DNA of 35,285 nucleotides from Propionibacterium sp. (GCA_022837595.1 JALHFX010000018.1:1-35285), one strand, 5' to 3'. Positions 6,920 through 14,634 are shown, counted from the stretch's first letter. A program made the numbers and translations. Notes: generated by a model from the sequence alone, not told the origin.

Positions 6920-7696
6920 TCATCCTTGCGAGAGCCGGTCGATGACCCGCTGGGCGATCGCGGCATGCGCCTCGGCCGACAGGGCTTCGCCGTTGCCGAG
7001 CCCGGGCTGGCCCAGGTCGACGAACGTGCCCCCGACCGCCTCGACGCCGTCGCGGATGCTCTGTGAGTGCAAGGTGAGCCAGTAGGGCGCCGGGCCCGCC
7101 TCGGTGGTGACCGGTGAGAGGGCGACGATTTGGGTGCCGGGCAGTGACGCGCGAAGCGTCCGGTAGTAGTCGGCAGTCAGGGCGGTGATGCTGAAGTCGC
7201 CGTCGGCGAAGCCGCCGAAGGTGACCACAACGTCAGGCTGCGACTCCACCACCTTCGGGATCGTGCCTTCGAACGTGGCGCAGGGCACGAAGTCGCACTG
7301 CCTGGGGGTGGCGAGGTAGCCGCGTCCCGGGGACGACAGGTTGACCACAGTGGTCCAACCGAGCTTCTCGGCGACCGGGCCGACCCACGTCTGCGTGGAC
7401 GCGCCGAGCGAGTACGAGTCGCCCACGATCACGACCGTGCGGGGGGTCACGGGTGTCGACGACGGGGTGGCGCTGCTGGTCGCCGAGGAAGGGGCCGGGG
7501 TGGAGCTCTGGGCTGGCGAGGAGTCTGTGGCCGGCGACGCTGTCGGCGGGACGGTCGTTGACGACTGCGCGGGTGCAGGCGTCGCGGTCACGCGGCCCGG
7601 TTGCCGAAGCGCCGCGACGCTCAGGCCAACAGCCAGAAGGGCCAGGACGACCAGTCCGACGATGCTGAGACGCGTCGTGTCGCGAGGGAGTCGCAT
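6920..7696 (-). CDS. Membrane-anchored SGNH/GDSL-type hydrolase-like protein
   Basis: This is 258 residues from the ATG at 7696, which has GGAAGTGAGG just upstream; a 38-codon upstream extension is open but lacks a signal. Residues 8-30 are one transmembrane helix. A Ser/Thr/Pro/Ala-rich linker of about 50 residues follows, then an SGNH fold. Block I is IVGDSYSLG with the nucleophile Ser. Block III reads TFGGFADGD, with Ala where Asn is usual. The C-terminal His is in LSAEAHAAIA, without the usual DxxH Asp. Such proteins often remove or transfer acyl groups on surface polysaccharides outside the cell. The altered blocks leave catalysis uncertain. The gene is 16 bases upstream of the phosphatase fusion and shares its promoter region with the divergent kinase gene. 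Confidence 0.8.
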   Translation of the reverse strand: MRLPRDTTRLSIVGLVVLALLAVGLSVAALRQPGRVTATPAPAQSSTTVPPTASPATDSSPAQSSTPAPSSATSSATPSSTPVTPRTVVIVGDSYSLGASTQTWVGPVAEKLGWTTVVNLSSPGRGYLATPRQCDFVPCATFEGTIPKVVESQPDVVVTFGGFADGDFSITALTADYYRTLRASLPGTQIVALSPVTTEAGPAPYWLTLHSQSIRDGVEAVGGTFVDLGQPGLGNGEALSAEAHAAIAQRVIDRLSQG

Positions 7697-7752
7697 GGCC
7701 TCACTTCCGTGTTCGCAGGGGTCAGTTGCCATTCGTGTGGCCAACGTCGTTA

Positions 7753-7768
7753 GGTTACTGGCGTAACC
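7753..7768. promoter_or_regulatory. Palindrome GGTTAC-N4-GTAACC in the divergent promoter region
   Basis: A perfect 6-bp inverted repeat (7753-7758 and 7763-7768, spacer TGGC) sits between the divergent SGNH and BY-kinase genes. A TATTCT hexamer at 7775-7780 is a plausible -10 for the rightward operon, which would place the palindrome over its -35 position. It is a candidate operator controlling both arms; the binding protein is unknown. Confidence 0.45.
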
Positions 7769-7868
7769 ATGCCGTATTCTAGGCCCGAGGATGATAGCGC
7801 GTCCCACCAACGTATCGGTTGAAGACTCCCCAGCAGGACGAGGGGTCGCTGGTTGACAAGGATGACAT

Positions 7869-9404
7869 ATGGAGCTGCAGGACTACCTCAGGATCGTCCG
7901 GCACTACTGGCGCAGCTTCCTCAGCACTGCTCTTCTCTGCATCAGCCTCGCGGCGGGCTTCACCCTGCTGCAGAGCCCGACGTACACGGCCTCGTCCTCG
8001 ATCTTCCTCAGCGTCGAGGGTGGTGGCACGGCCGGTGAACTGTCGCAGGGAGCGAGCTACGCCGAGCGGCAGGTCAAGTCGTACGTGAACGTGGCGACCA
8101 CCGCGATGGTGTTGCAGCCCGTCATCGACGACCTGGGTCTCGAGCTGACCCCGGCCCAACTCGCGAAACGGATGACGGTGTCGTCGCCCACCGCCACGTC
8201 GGTCATCGACATCGCCGTCAACGACGGCGACCCTGAACTGGCCACCAGAATCGCCAACGCCGTGGCCGCCAGCCTGCAGCAGGCGGTCGTCGAACTGACT
8301 CCTGAGGGCCCCGATGGCACGGGAATGGTGGCTGCCAGCGTCATCGACCCTGCGGTGGTGCCCTCGACCCCCACGTCGCCGCGTCCGGCGAACAACCTGG
8401 CGCTCGGGGCGCTGCTGGGCATGCTCCTCGGTTTCGGGCAGGCGCTGCTTCGCAGTCTGCTCGACACCCGGCTGCGTTCGGCGGAAGACATCGCCCAACT
8501 CACCGACGCGCCGGTCCTGGCGTCCATCGGGCACACGGAGCCCTATGGTGAGCGCGCCGCCGACCCGAACGGCGCCCAGTGGGCTCACGCGGAGGCTTAC
8601 CGCCGACTGCGCACCAACGTCGGATTCGTCGGCCTGGGTGGCGAGCGTCGCCCCTCGATGGTGGTGACGTCGTCGCTTGCCAACGAGGGCAAGACCGAAA
8701 CGGTGGTGAACCTGGCCCGGGTGCTGTCCAAGGCCGGAGATTCTGTACTCCTGATCGACGCAGACCTTCGTTGGCCATCGGTAGCCAAGAGGATGAAGCT
8801 CGACAGTGAGCTCGGGCTCTCGGATGTGCTGACGGGTCGTGGCTCGCTGAAAGACCTCACCATCGACGTCGACTCTCATTTCGCGGTGCTGCCCGCGGGG
8901 ACGGTGCCGCCCAACCCCTCCGAGCTGCTGGGCTCCGAGGCGATGGCCCACCTGCTGGCGACCGTGGAACGCCAGTACGACTACATCTTGTTCGACACCC
9001 CACCCTTGTTGCCGGTCACGGACGCGGTCGTGCTGGCGGCCCAGACCGGGGGTGCGATCGTCGTGGCACGCTCCGGTGTTGTCAGGCGTCCGCAGCTCGA
9101 AACCGCGCTGGGTCTGCTGGAGGCCGGCTCAGTCACCCTGCTCGGGCTCGTCCTCACCGACGTGCCCGCAACGCGCGCTGGCGGCTATGGCGGCTATGGG
9201 GCGTATTACCACAGTCACAAGGCGGCCAAGACTCCCGACGAAACGCCCTCGCGCGTTGAGAACCCTCCTAAATCCGGCAGCCTGACCTCGACCAACGCAC
9301 CGGTGAGCGTGGAGGACGGCACCGACACCCCCGCACGCGGGATCCCGTCGGTCCCTGCGGCCCCCCGGCCGAGGCGTACGCCTCCCGGGCCTGAGCGAGA
9401 GTAG
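7869..9404 (+). CDS. Polysaccharide co-polymerase/BY-type tyrosine autokinase (Wzz-Wzc fusion)
   Basis: The protein has 511 residues. Residues 1-200 form a Wzz chain-length domain with membrane helices near 16-36 and 176-195 around an extracytoplasmic loop. The cytoplasmic kinase follows: Walker A SSLANEGKT (268-276), Walker A' LLIDADLR (294-301) and Walker B YILFDTPP (372-379). A tyrosine cluster (Tyr440, 443, 446, 447 in GGYGGYGAYY) is the expected autophosphorylation site, followed by a Pro-rich tail of about 60 residues. The usual PxGEGKS loop is replaced by LANEGKT. These kinases control chain length and export in Wzx/Wzy pathways and are reset by LMW phosphatases. One is encoded divergently, as the C-terminal module of the gene at 4933-6903. 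It is the first gene of the plus-strand operon; the ATG has AAGGAT upstream. Confidence 0.93.
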   Translation: MELQDYLRIVRHYWRSFLSTALLCISLAAGFTLLQSPTYTASSSIFLSVEGGGTAGELSQGASYAERQVKSYVNVATTAMVLQPVIDDLGLELTPAQLAKRMTVSSPTATSVIDIAVNDGDPELATRIANAVAASLQQAVVELTPEGPDGTGMVAASVIDPAVVPSTPTSPRPANNLALGALLGMLLGFGQALLRSLLDTRLRSAEDIAQLTDAPVLASIGHTEPYGERAADPNGAQWAHAEAYRRLRTNVGFVGLGGERRPSMVVTSSLANEGKTETVVNLARVLSKAGDSVLLIDADLRWPSVAKRMKLDSELGLSDVLTGRGSLKDLTIDVDSHFAVLPAGTVPPNPSELLGSEAMAHLLATVERQYDYILFDTPPLLPVTDAVVLAAQTGGAIVVARSGVVRRPQLETALGLLEAGSVTLLGLVLTDVPATRAGGYGGYGAYYHSHKAAKTPDETPSRVENPPKSGSLTSTNAPVSVEDGTDTPARGIPSVPAAPRPRRTPPGPERE

Positions 9405-9447
9405 GCGGGCAGCTTCCTGACTCGCTGAGGAGATAGGAAAGAGCTTG

Positions 9448-9744
9448 ATGACTCAGGGTCCCCCTGACGTGTACTTCACCCGCGGTTACGGCCTTGCTGT
9501 CGCCGAGGTCGAGGAGGGCGAATGGACGTGCATCGAGCTGGCCGACGGCAACTGGCAGATGCCACTGTTGGTCCGCACCCTCCCGTCCGGCCGCTCCGAC
9601 GCCGTCTCGCCGTACGGCTACGCCGGGGTATACGCAGGGCCGGGACTGTCGGCTTCCGACGTTGACGAGCTATGGCGGGCGACTCGCGAGGAGTTGCGTG
9701 AACATGGAGTTGTCGCGGTCTTCGTGCGGCAATCCCCCTGGTGA
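9448..9744 (+). pseudogene. FemAB/GNAT-type acyltransferase, N-terminal part (frameshifted)
   Basis: This frame encodes 98 residues, from YFTRGYGLAVAEVEEGEW through SPYGYAGVYAGPG to VVAVFVRQSPW, then stops. It matches the N-terminal GNAT subdomain of FemAB/BioF2-like acyltransferases, which have two such subdomains in about 330 residues. The ATG at 9448 has AGGAAAGAG upstream. The second half is in the next gene, in a different frame, starting at a GTG that overlaps this stop (GTGA). A run of five C's at 9734-9738 precedes the stop. One more C would give a continuous RQSPLVNQAPVP reading and a single protein of about 338 residues. The gene is either broken by a 1-base deletion, or made as two coupled chains. 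Confidence 0.7.
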
Positions 9745-10463
9745 ACCAGGCACCCGTCCCTGCCGAAGCCCTTGAGGTGGTGAGCGGGCACGCCACCTTC
9801 CACGTCCCCTGCCGCCCAGCCACTGAGGTGTGGGATGCCATGGCTGGCCGCTGCCGGACCTCGATCCGCAAGGCCGACAAGTTGGGCACCACGGTCACGC
9901 TCACCCCGGCGACACCGGCTGAGCTCGCGCCCGGTTCGGACTTCCGCCGGCTTTACGAGTGCACCATGGACAAGGTTGACGCCCACCACTACTACTTCTT
10001 CGGCAATTCCTACTACGAGGCGCTGCTGGCCGGGCTCGGCGAGGACCTGCTGATCGGACTTGCTCGCGACCCCCATGGTGAGGCACTTGCCGCCGCGCTG
10101 TTCATGAAGGGGCCTCGGACGCTGCACTACCACCTGTCAGGAGCGACCCTGGAGGGAAGCCGCCGCGGGGCCACCAACAAGGTGCTGTGGCAGGCAATTC
10201 AGTTCGCGATCAGCGAGGGGTTGGACGGCGTTCTGCTGGGCGGTGGAGTGTCGGGCGGCGACGGCCTGGAGCGCTTCAAGCGGAGCTTCGGGGGCGAGAT
10301 GCGGACTTTCGATGCCTACGGGCTGATCATTGACCAGCAGGCCTACGATGACGAACTCAGGCTCACCGCCGCAAGGTTGGGGACCGAGCCGGCCATGCTG
10401 GCCGGCCCAGGGTTCTTCCCGGCCTACCGACGCACACATGTACCCACGTCGGAGGAGCAGTGA
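9741..10463 (+). pseudogene. FemAB/GNAT-type acyltransferase, C-terminal part (frameshifted)
   Basis: This is a 240-residue product if started at the GTG at 9741. It carries WDAMAGRCRTSIRKADKLG near residue 30, the central HHYYFFGNSYYEALL, and the C-terminal GNAT core with VLWQAIQFAISEGLDGVLLGGG and GLERFKRSFGG. This pattern belongs to the FemAB-like 'acetyltransferase 6' group, which transfers acyl or aminoacyl groups in cell-wall and surface-glycan assembly. No ribosome-binding site of its own is apparent; translation would depend on coupling at the GTGA overlap. The start segment VNQAPVP reads as the interior of a longer protein, so I take this as the second half of one ancestral gene. It overlaps the following sugar-transferase gene by 4 bases. 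Confidence 0.7.
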
Positions 10464-11104
10464 GCAGCAACCTCGACTCCTTCTACAACAAGCACGCCAA
10501 GCGCTGGTGTGACGCGGTGGCTGGCGCCGCGCTGCTGACCGCCACCGCGCCGGTGCTGGCCGCGTGCGCCGTCGCGATCAAGCTGGACGACGGCGGCCCG
10601 GTCTTCTTCCACCAACTGCGCGCCGGCAAGGACGGTCAGCAGTTCACTGTGCACAAGTTGCGCACCATGACCGTCGGTACCGACAAGATCGACGGCGGCT
10701 ACCCGACCCCGGCCATGGTGACCAAGGTGGGTGGGTGGCTTCGCCGCCTCAGCCTCGACGAGATTCCGCAGTTGTGGAACATCACCGTCGGCGAGATGAG
10801 TTTCGTCGGCCCCCGCCCCACCGTGCCTGACCAAGTTGCGCGCTACACAGAACGACAGTTTCACCGTCTCTACGTGCGTCCCGGACTAACGGGGCTTGCC
10901 CAGATCCGCTTCCGCAACTCGGTCCCCTGGTCGGTGCGCATCGAAGCCGACCTGGAGTACGTCGAGAATCTCAGTCTGCTGGCAGACCTGAAAGTGCTAC
11001 TGGGCACCATTCCCGCGGTCCTCAGCGCCGGCGGTCAGTCGATCGGCGAGACTGCGGCCATGATCGACGATCTCGGCCCCGGCCCTTCCCCTCACACGGC
11101 ATGA
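10460..11104 (+). CDS. Short phosphoglycosyl transferase (polyprenyl-phosphate sugar-1-phosphate transferase)
   Basis: The protein has 214 residues, the short PglC-like form with one N-terminal hydrophobic segment (about residues 18-40). Family motifs appear in order: VFFHQLRAGKDG, FTVHKLRTM, the catalytic Asp-Glu pair in LSLDEIPQLWN, SFVGPRP, and RPGLTGLAQI. It attaches the first sugar phosphate to a lipid carrier at the inner face of the membrane and so starts a glycan repeat. The GTG start overlaps the previous stop (GTGA), and its end overlaps the next gene by 4 bases. A second enzyme of this type lies at 29544-30173, so the locus has two initiating transferases. The sugar cannot be told from sequence. 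Confidence 0.92.
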   Translation: MSSNLDSFYNKHAKRWCDAVAGAALLTATAPVLAACAVAIKLDDGGPVFFHQLRAGKDGQQFTVHKLRTMTVGTDKIDGGYPTPAMVTKVGGWLRRLSLDEIPQLWNITVGEMSFVGPRPTVPDQVARYTERQFHRLYVRPGLTGLAQIRFRNSVPWSVRIEADLEYVENLSLLADLKVLLGTIPAVLSAGGQSIGETAAMIDDLGPGPSPHTA

Positions 11105-12147
11105 CCACCGAGATCGGATCAGAGTTCGAGTGCCCGGCCGATGACCAACTGGACGCCGGCGGCTCTCTGACCCGTTGGGTCGGCGCTGGCAAGGGCGCGG
11201 TAACTTGCGGCCGGCAGGCGCTCGGCCTGATCGCACCCCGCTTCGCCACTGACGGCCGAGGCGGGGTGCTGGTGCCCGACCACTACTGCGAGTCGATGAC
11301 CGACCCATTCATCCGTCACGGCTTAGCCGTGGTTAGCGTTCCCACCACCCCCGAATGCGTGTTGGACCCCGACGCCCTGGACGATGCACTGACAGCCAAG
11401 CCCGGTCACGCGGTCCTGCACAGTGAGACCTTCGGAACGCCGACGGGTGCGGCGCTAGCCAGCGTCCTCGACCGGGCTAAGGCCGGTGACCACCCGGTGG
11501 TGGTCGACCGTACCCATTCTCTGCTCGGCGGCCCTAGTTGGCGAGGCGACTACGAGATTGCCAGTCTGCGAAAGCTGTTGCCTATCCCCGATGGGGCTTG
11601 CGTCAGCGGCCTCGAACCGGCTCTGTCCGACGACCCGGTGGCCGCCGAGTTCGTCAGGCTGCGCGCTTTGGCCGCGCACGCCAAACGTGAGTATCTCGAC
11701 CATAAGCGAGCAGACAAGGCTCATCTGCAGCTGTTCAGCCAGGCGGAGGAACTCCTCGACCAGGTCGGCGACGCTGCCGTAATGAGCACCGAAGCCGTTG
11801 TCCTGCTCGACCGGCTCGACCCCGAGCGCATTCGAGCTGCCCGATTGCGCAACGCCATCCATCTGGCTGCCGGGCTGGACGCACTCGGCGTCGAGGTGGT
11901 GAACTCGCGCGGCTGGCCACATTCGCCGTGCTACGTGGTCATTCGGGTACCGGACGCCGCTGCCGTACGCCGGGCACTGGTCACCGAATCGATCTACTGC
12001 CCGATCCACTGGCCCCGGCCCACCCGACTGGACGCGAGCCAGCACTGGCGCGACGACCTGCTCAGCTTGGTCATCGACCAGCGCTACACCGTCGACCACA
12101 TGGAACGGCTGCTAGAGAAGCTGAAGTGGGCTCTGGCCCAGCATTAG
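11101..12147 (+). CDS. DegT-like PLP-dependent aminotransferase
   Basis: The protein has 348 residues, slightly short for DegT/DnrJ/EryC1 sugar aminotransferases (about 370-390). A PLP-contacting Asp is in VVVDRTHSLL (Asp136), and the likely Schiff-base Lys158 is in ASLRKLLPIPDGA. GKGAVTCGRQALGLI (residues 30-44) takes the place of the usual SGTxALxLAL cofactor loop. Divergence from standard sugar aminotransferases is clear, so amino-acid-like substrates are possible. The ATG overlaps the stop of the sugar-transferase gene (ATGA). With the GNAT, FemAB-like and ketoacyl-synthase-like genes around it, it suggests formation and acylation of an amino group on a surface-glycan component. Fold confidence is good; substrate unknown. 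Confidence 0.75.
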   Translation: MTTEIGSEFECPADDQLDAGGSLTRWVGAGKGAVTCGRQALGLIAPRFATDGRGGVLVPDHYCESMTDPFIRHGLAVVSVPTTPECVLDPDALDDALTAKPGHAVLHSETFGTPTGAALASVLDRAKAGDHPVVVDRTHSLLGGPSWRGDYEIASLRKLLPIPDGACVSGLEPALSDDPVAAEFVRLRALAAHAKREYLDHKRADKAHLQLFSQAEELLDQVGDAAVMSTEAVVLLDRLDPERIRAARLRNAIHLAAGLDALGVEVVNSRGWPHSPCYVVIRVPDAAAVRRALVTESIYCPIHWPRPTRLDASQHWRDDLLSLVIDQRYTVDHMERLLEKLKWALAQH

Positions 12148-12180
12148 ACTCCAACAACAGCCCGCTCATCAGGAGGAACC

Positions 12181-12771
12181 GTGTTTCGTGGGGCGCACGT
12201 AGTGATTAGGCCGATCGAAGCCGAAGATCAGCAGTTCATCGCCGAACTCAATGCGGACCCCGCGGTGCGCGCCAACGTCGTCGGCTGGGACTTTCCGCAA
12301 TCCCTGCACCAACAGCAACGCTGGTTCGCCAGCAGCAGCGAGTCGAGCACCCACCGGTGGCTGGTGACCGACGCCGACGGCGAAAGAATCGGGCTGACCG
12401 GGCTTTGGCAGGTGAACTGGCACGACCACAACGCCGAGGTTGCCATCAAATTGGGGGGCGGTTCCAACGTACGCGGGCGTGGCCTGGGCAGTGACACCCT
12501 CAAGGCCGTCATGGCCTTCGCTTTCTACGAGGTCGGCCTGCACCGGCTCCACGCGACGATCTTGAGCAGCAACACCGCCTCGATCAGACTGTTCGTCAAC
12601 CACGGGGGATTTCAACACGAAGGGGTTTCGCGTGAGCAGGTCTGGCGTCACGGCCGATACATCGACTTGCTGCATGTGGGGGCACTGCGGGAGGACTTCG
12701 ATGCCCTCCCGGATGCGTCTGACTATGTCGCCCGCATCACCGCGTCCGGGACTGCTCAATCAGAGAAGTAG
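12181..12771 (+). CDS. RimJ/RimL-type GNAT N-acetyltransferase
   Basis: This is a single-domain GNAT of 196 residues. The acetyl-CoA loop is GGGSNVRGRGLGSDTLKAVM near residues 92-111 and the C-terminal core is LHRLHATILSSNTASIRLFVNHGGF. The GTG start has AGGAGG 5 bases upstream. In this operon it may N-acetylate the amino sugar made by the preceding aminotransferase, by analogy with similar pairs in surface-glycan loci; that is inference. Its stop codon TAG (12769-12771) shares a base with the GCTAGC target duplication of the IS481 element, which inserted exactly at the gene end and left the coding region intact. Confidence 0.9.
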   Translation: MFRGAHVVIRPIEAEDQQFIAELNADPAVRANVVGWDFPQSLHQQQRWFASSSESSTHRWLVTDADGERIGLTGLWQVNWHDHNAEVAIKLGGGSNVRGRGLGSDTLKAVMAFAFYEVGLHRLHATILSSNTASIRLFVNHGGFQHEGVSREQVWRHGRYIDLLHVGALREDFDALPDASDYVARITASGTAQSEK

Positions 12772-12776
12772 CTAGC
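12771..12776. repeat. Left target-site duplication of the IS481 element
   Basis: GCTAGC directly precedes the left inverted repeat and is repeated as GCTAGC at 13886-13891 after the right end. It contains CTAG, the core target reported for IS481. The first G is also the last base of the GNAT stop codon. Confidence 0.85.
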
Positions 12777-13761
12777 TGTACTGACCGGGGACGTTGGTTA
12801 AGCGTGTGATGGGTGGCTTGTTCCCGCAGGCTGAGTGGGGCCTGTGGTGATTGTAGTGGTGGACCCAGCTGGGGAGGGCTGCGCGTCGTTCGGCTTCTGA
12901 GCCGTAGCAGCGGGCGTAGGCCCACCCGTCGGCCATTGTCTTGTGGAAGCGTTCGATCTTGCCGTTGGTCTGGGGCCGGTAAGGGCGGGTCTTCTTCACC
13001 GTGATGTCGAGCTGGGCGCACACGGTGTGCCAAAGCCTGGATTTGTAGGCCGATCCGTTGTCGGACAGGACGCGTTCGATCCTGACCCCGCGGGCGGCGA
13101 ACCAGTCGACGGCCCGGGCCAGCACGGCGGTGGCAGTGCGGGCGGTCTCGTCGTCGTGGACCTCGCTGTAGACGAGTCTGCTGTGGTCGTCCAGGACGCT
13201 GTGGACAAACGCGTGACCCATCTTCGGGTTGTGATGGGAGTTGCGGGGTTTGCCGGGAGTCGCGGCCCGGTTCTGGGTGCCCCGCTGCCGGCCCACGTAG
13301 CGCCACCCGCCCCCTTCGGGGATGTTCCCCAGCTTCTTCACATCCACGTGGACCAACGAGCCGGGGTGGTCGTGTTCGTAGCGGCGGACGACCTCGCCGG
13401 TGGCCCGGTCCACATGGGATAGCCGGTTCAGCCGGCACCGGCGCAGGATCTGGTGGGCGGTGGAGGGGGCCACGCCGACCCGGGATGCCAGCTGGACGGG
13501 TCCTTCCCGGAGCCGCAACCGCAAACTGACCACGCGTTTCGTTACCGCCGGCGGTGTCTTGTTCGGGCTGGTGCGCGGACGCGACGAGCGGTCCTGCATC
13601 TGCCGGTCACCGGTCAGGTAGCGATCCACCCAGCGTTTCACGGTGGGCCAGGAGCACTGGAACCGGGCGGCGACTTCGCTGATCGGATACCCATGTTCGA
13701 CGACCAGTCGAGCAACGATCAGACGATGGCGTGGAGTCAGGGCTGCGTTAGCGTGGGACAC
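12772..13761 (-). CDS. IS481-family transposase
   Basis: This is 329 residues from the GTG at 13761, which has AGGAAGG about 7-8 bases upstream; a longer frame to 13806 lacks such a site. The N-terminal helix-turn-helix region reads SEVAARFQCSWPTVKRWVDRY. The DDE integrase core shows Asp in LVHVDVKKLG, Asp in RVLSDNGSAYKS, and Glu in NGKIERFHKTM, followed by WVHHYNHHRPH. The length is normal for the family. The last sense codon (Ser, AGC) uses the first base of the element plus two target bases. The stop TAG (12772-12774) lies wholly in the duplicated target site, so termination is supplied by the insertion target. The enzyme looks intact and potentially active. Confidence 0.93.
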   Translation of the reverse strand: MSHANAALTPRHRLIVARLVVEHGYPISEVAARFQCSWPTVKRWVDRYLTGDRQMQDRSSRPRTSPNKTPPAVTKRVVSLRLRLREGPVQLASRVGVAPSTAHQILRRCRLNRLSHVDRATGEVVRRYEHDHPGSLVHVDVKKLGNIPEGGGWRYVGRQRGTQNRAATPGKPRNSHHNPKMGHAFVHSVLDDHSRLVYSEVHDDETARTATAVLARAVDWFAARGVRIERVLSDNGSAYKSRLWHTVCAQLDITVKKTRPYRPQTNGKIERFHKTMADGWAYARCYGSEAERRAALPSWVHHYNHHRPHSACGNKPPITRLTNVPGQYS

Positions 13762-13885
13762 GGGAGGACCTTCCTGTCGAGCGGAGCCTTCAGCAGTTCC
13801 ACTCAACCGCGGGAGGTCCTCCCTCCCACGTCACCGATCAAAGCGTGTCGTCACAGTCCTTCAACCAACCTGTCCGGTCAGTACA
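12777..13885 (-). mobile_element. IS481-family insertion sequence (1109 bp)
   Basis: The ends are imperfect inverted repeats. The left end (12777-12801) begins TGTACTGACCGG and continues to GTTGGTT. The right end (13861-13885, read inward) begins with the same 12 bases and again has GTTGGTT, giving 21 matches of 25. Both sides carry the 6-bp duplication GCTAGC, showing simple transposition without flanking rearrangement. One transposase gene fills the element on the minus strand. It separates the GNAT gene from a truncated ketoacyl-synthase gene and may put polar pressure on anything downstream. Confidence 0.93.
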
Positions 13886-13891
13886 GCTAGC
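13886..13891. repeat. Right target-site duplication of the IS481 element
   Basis: GCTAGC immediately follows the right inverted repeat and matches the left copy at 12771-12776. The intact duplication implies that the junction between the GNAT gene and the truncated ketoacyl-synthase gene existed before the element arrived. Confidence 0.85.
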
Positions 13892-13905
13892 TCATCGAGC
13901 AATGA

Positions 13906-14634
13906 GTGCACGCCGCCTTGGGGCTGAGGGCCGACTGCGGCGCCAACGACATCAATCTAGGTTGTTCGGGCTACATCTACAGCCTGGGACTGGCCAAGGG
14001 GCTGATCGAGAGTGGGCAGGCCAACCAGGTGCTGGTCATCACCGCGGACACGTACAGCAAGTACCTCAATCCGCTGGACAAGTCGGTGCGGACGATCTTC
14101 GGCGATGCCGCGGCCGCCACCCTGGTCACCAACGACGGGGAAGCGGACTCGATCTCGTCCTTCGTCTACGGCACCGACGGGTCGGGCGCGCACCAGCTGA
14201 TGGTGCCCAACGGGGGGCTGCGAGACGGCAGCACCTTCGGAGACGGCCGGAGTTCGGTTGACGAGCGCGGGCTGGAGTCCAACGGCTGGGACCTGTACAT
14301 GGACGGGCCGGCCATCTTCAACTTCTCTTTGCGGGTGGTCCCCGAGTGTGTGCGCTCGGTCGCAGAACGAGCCAGTATCGCCGTCGAGGACGTTGACCTG
14401 TTCGTCTTCCACCAGGCGAACCAGTTCATGTTGAACCACCTGATCAAGAAGCTCGGCATCCCGGCTGACAAGTCGTACCTGTTCTTGAGCGAAACCGGCA
14501 ACACGGTGTCGTCGACAATCCCGATTGCCCTGTCGGAGGCGATCAGGGACGGCAGCGCGCGCCCCGGCATGCGGATCATGCTGGTGGGGTTCGGCGTGGG
14601 GCTGTCGTGGGGCGGGACGCTCGTCCGGCTGTGA
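13906..14634 (+). pseudogene. 5'-truncated 3-oxoacyl-ACP synthase III (KAS III/FabH-like)
   Basis: The frame encodes 242 residues, against about 320-340 for the family. The catalytic set survives: Cys in NLGCSGYIYSL (residue 20; residue 112 in E. coli FabH), His in FVFHQANQFML, and Asn in ETGNTVSSTIP. About 90 N-terminal residues, which form part of the first thiolase half, are absent. A TGA (13903-13905) stands directly before the GTG, so the frame cannot extend. KAS III-like enzymes in surface-glycan loci are thought to supply acyl groups, fitting the nearby acyltransferase genes. Loss of the first structural lobe argues against activity. The IS481 end lies 20 bases upstream, but its intact target duplication suggests the truncation is older. 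Confidence 0.8.

Noticed and set aside
7779..8951. 390-residue minus-strand open frame
   Set aside because: It is antisense to the Wzz/BY-kinase gene and His/Arg/Gly-rich; no domain.
12737..13438. 233-residue minus frame inside the IS element
   Set aside because: It is a Pro/Arg-rich shadow of the transposase, which has the DDE motif in another frame. No programmed-frameshift arrangement is needed for IS481.
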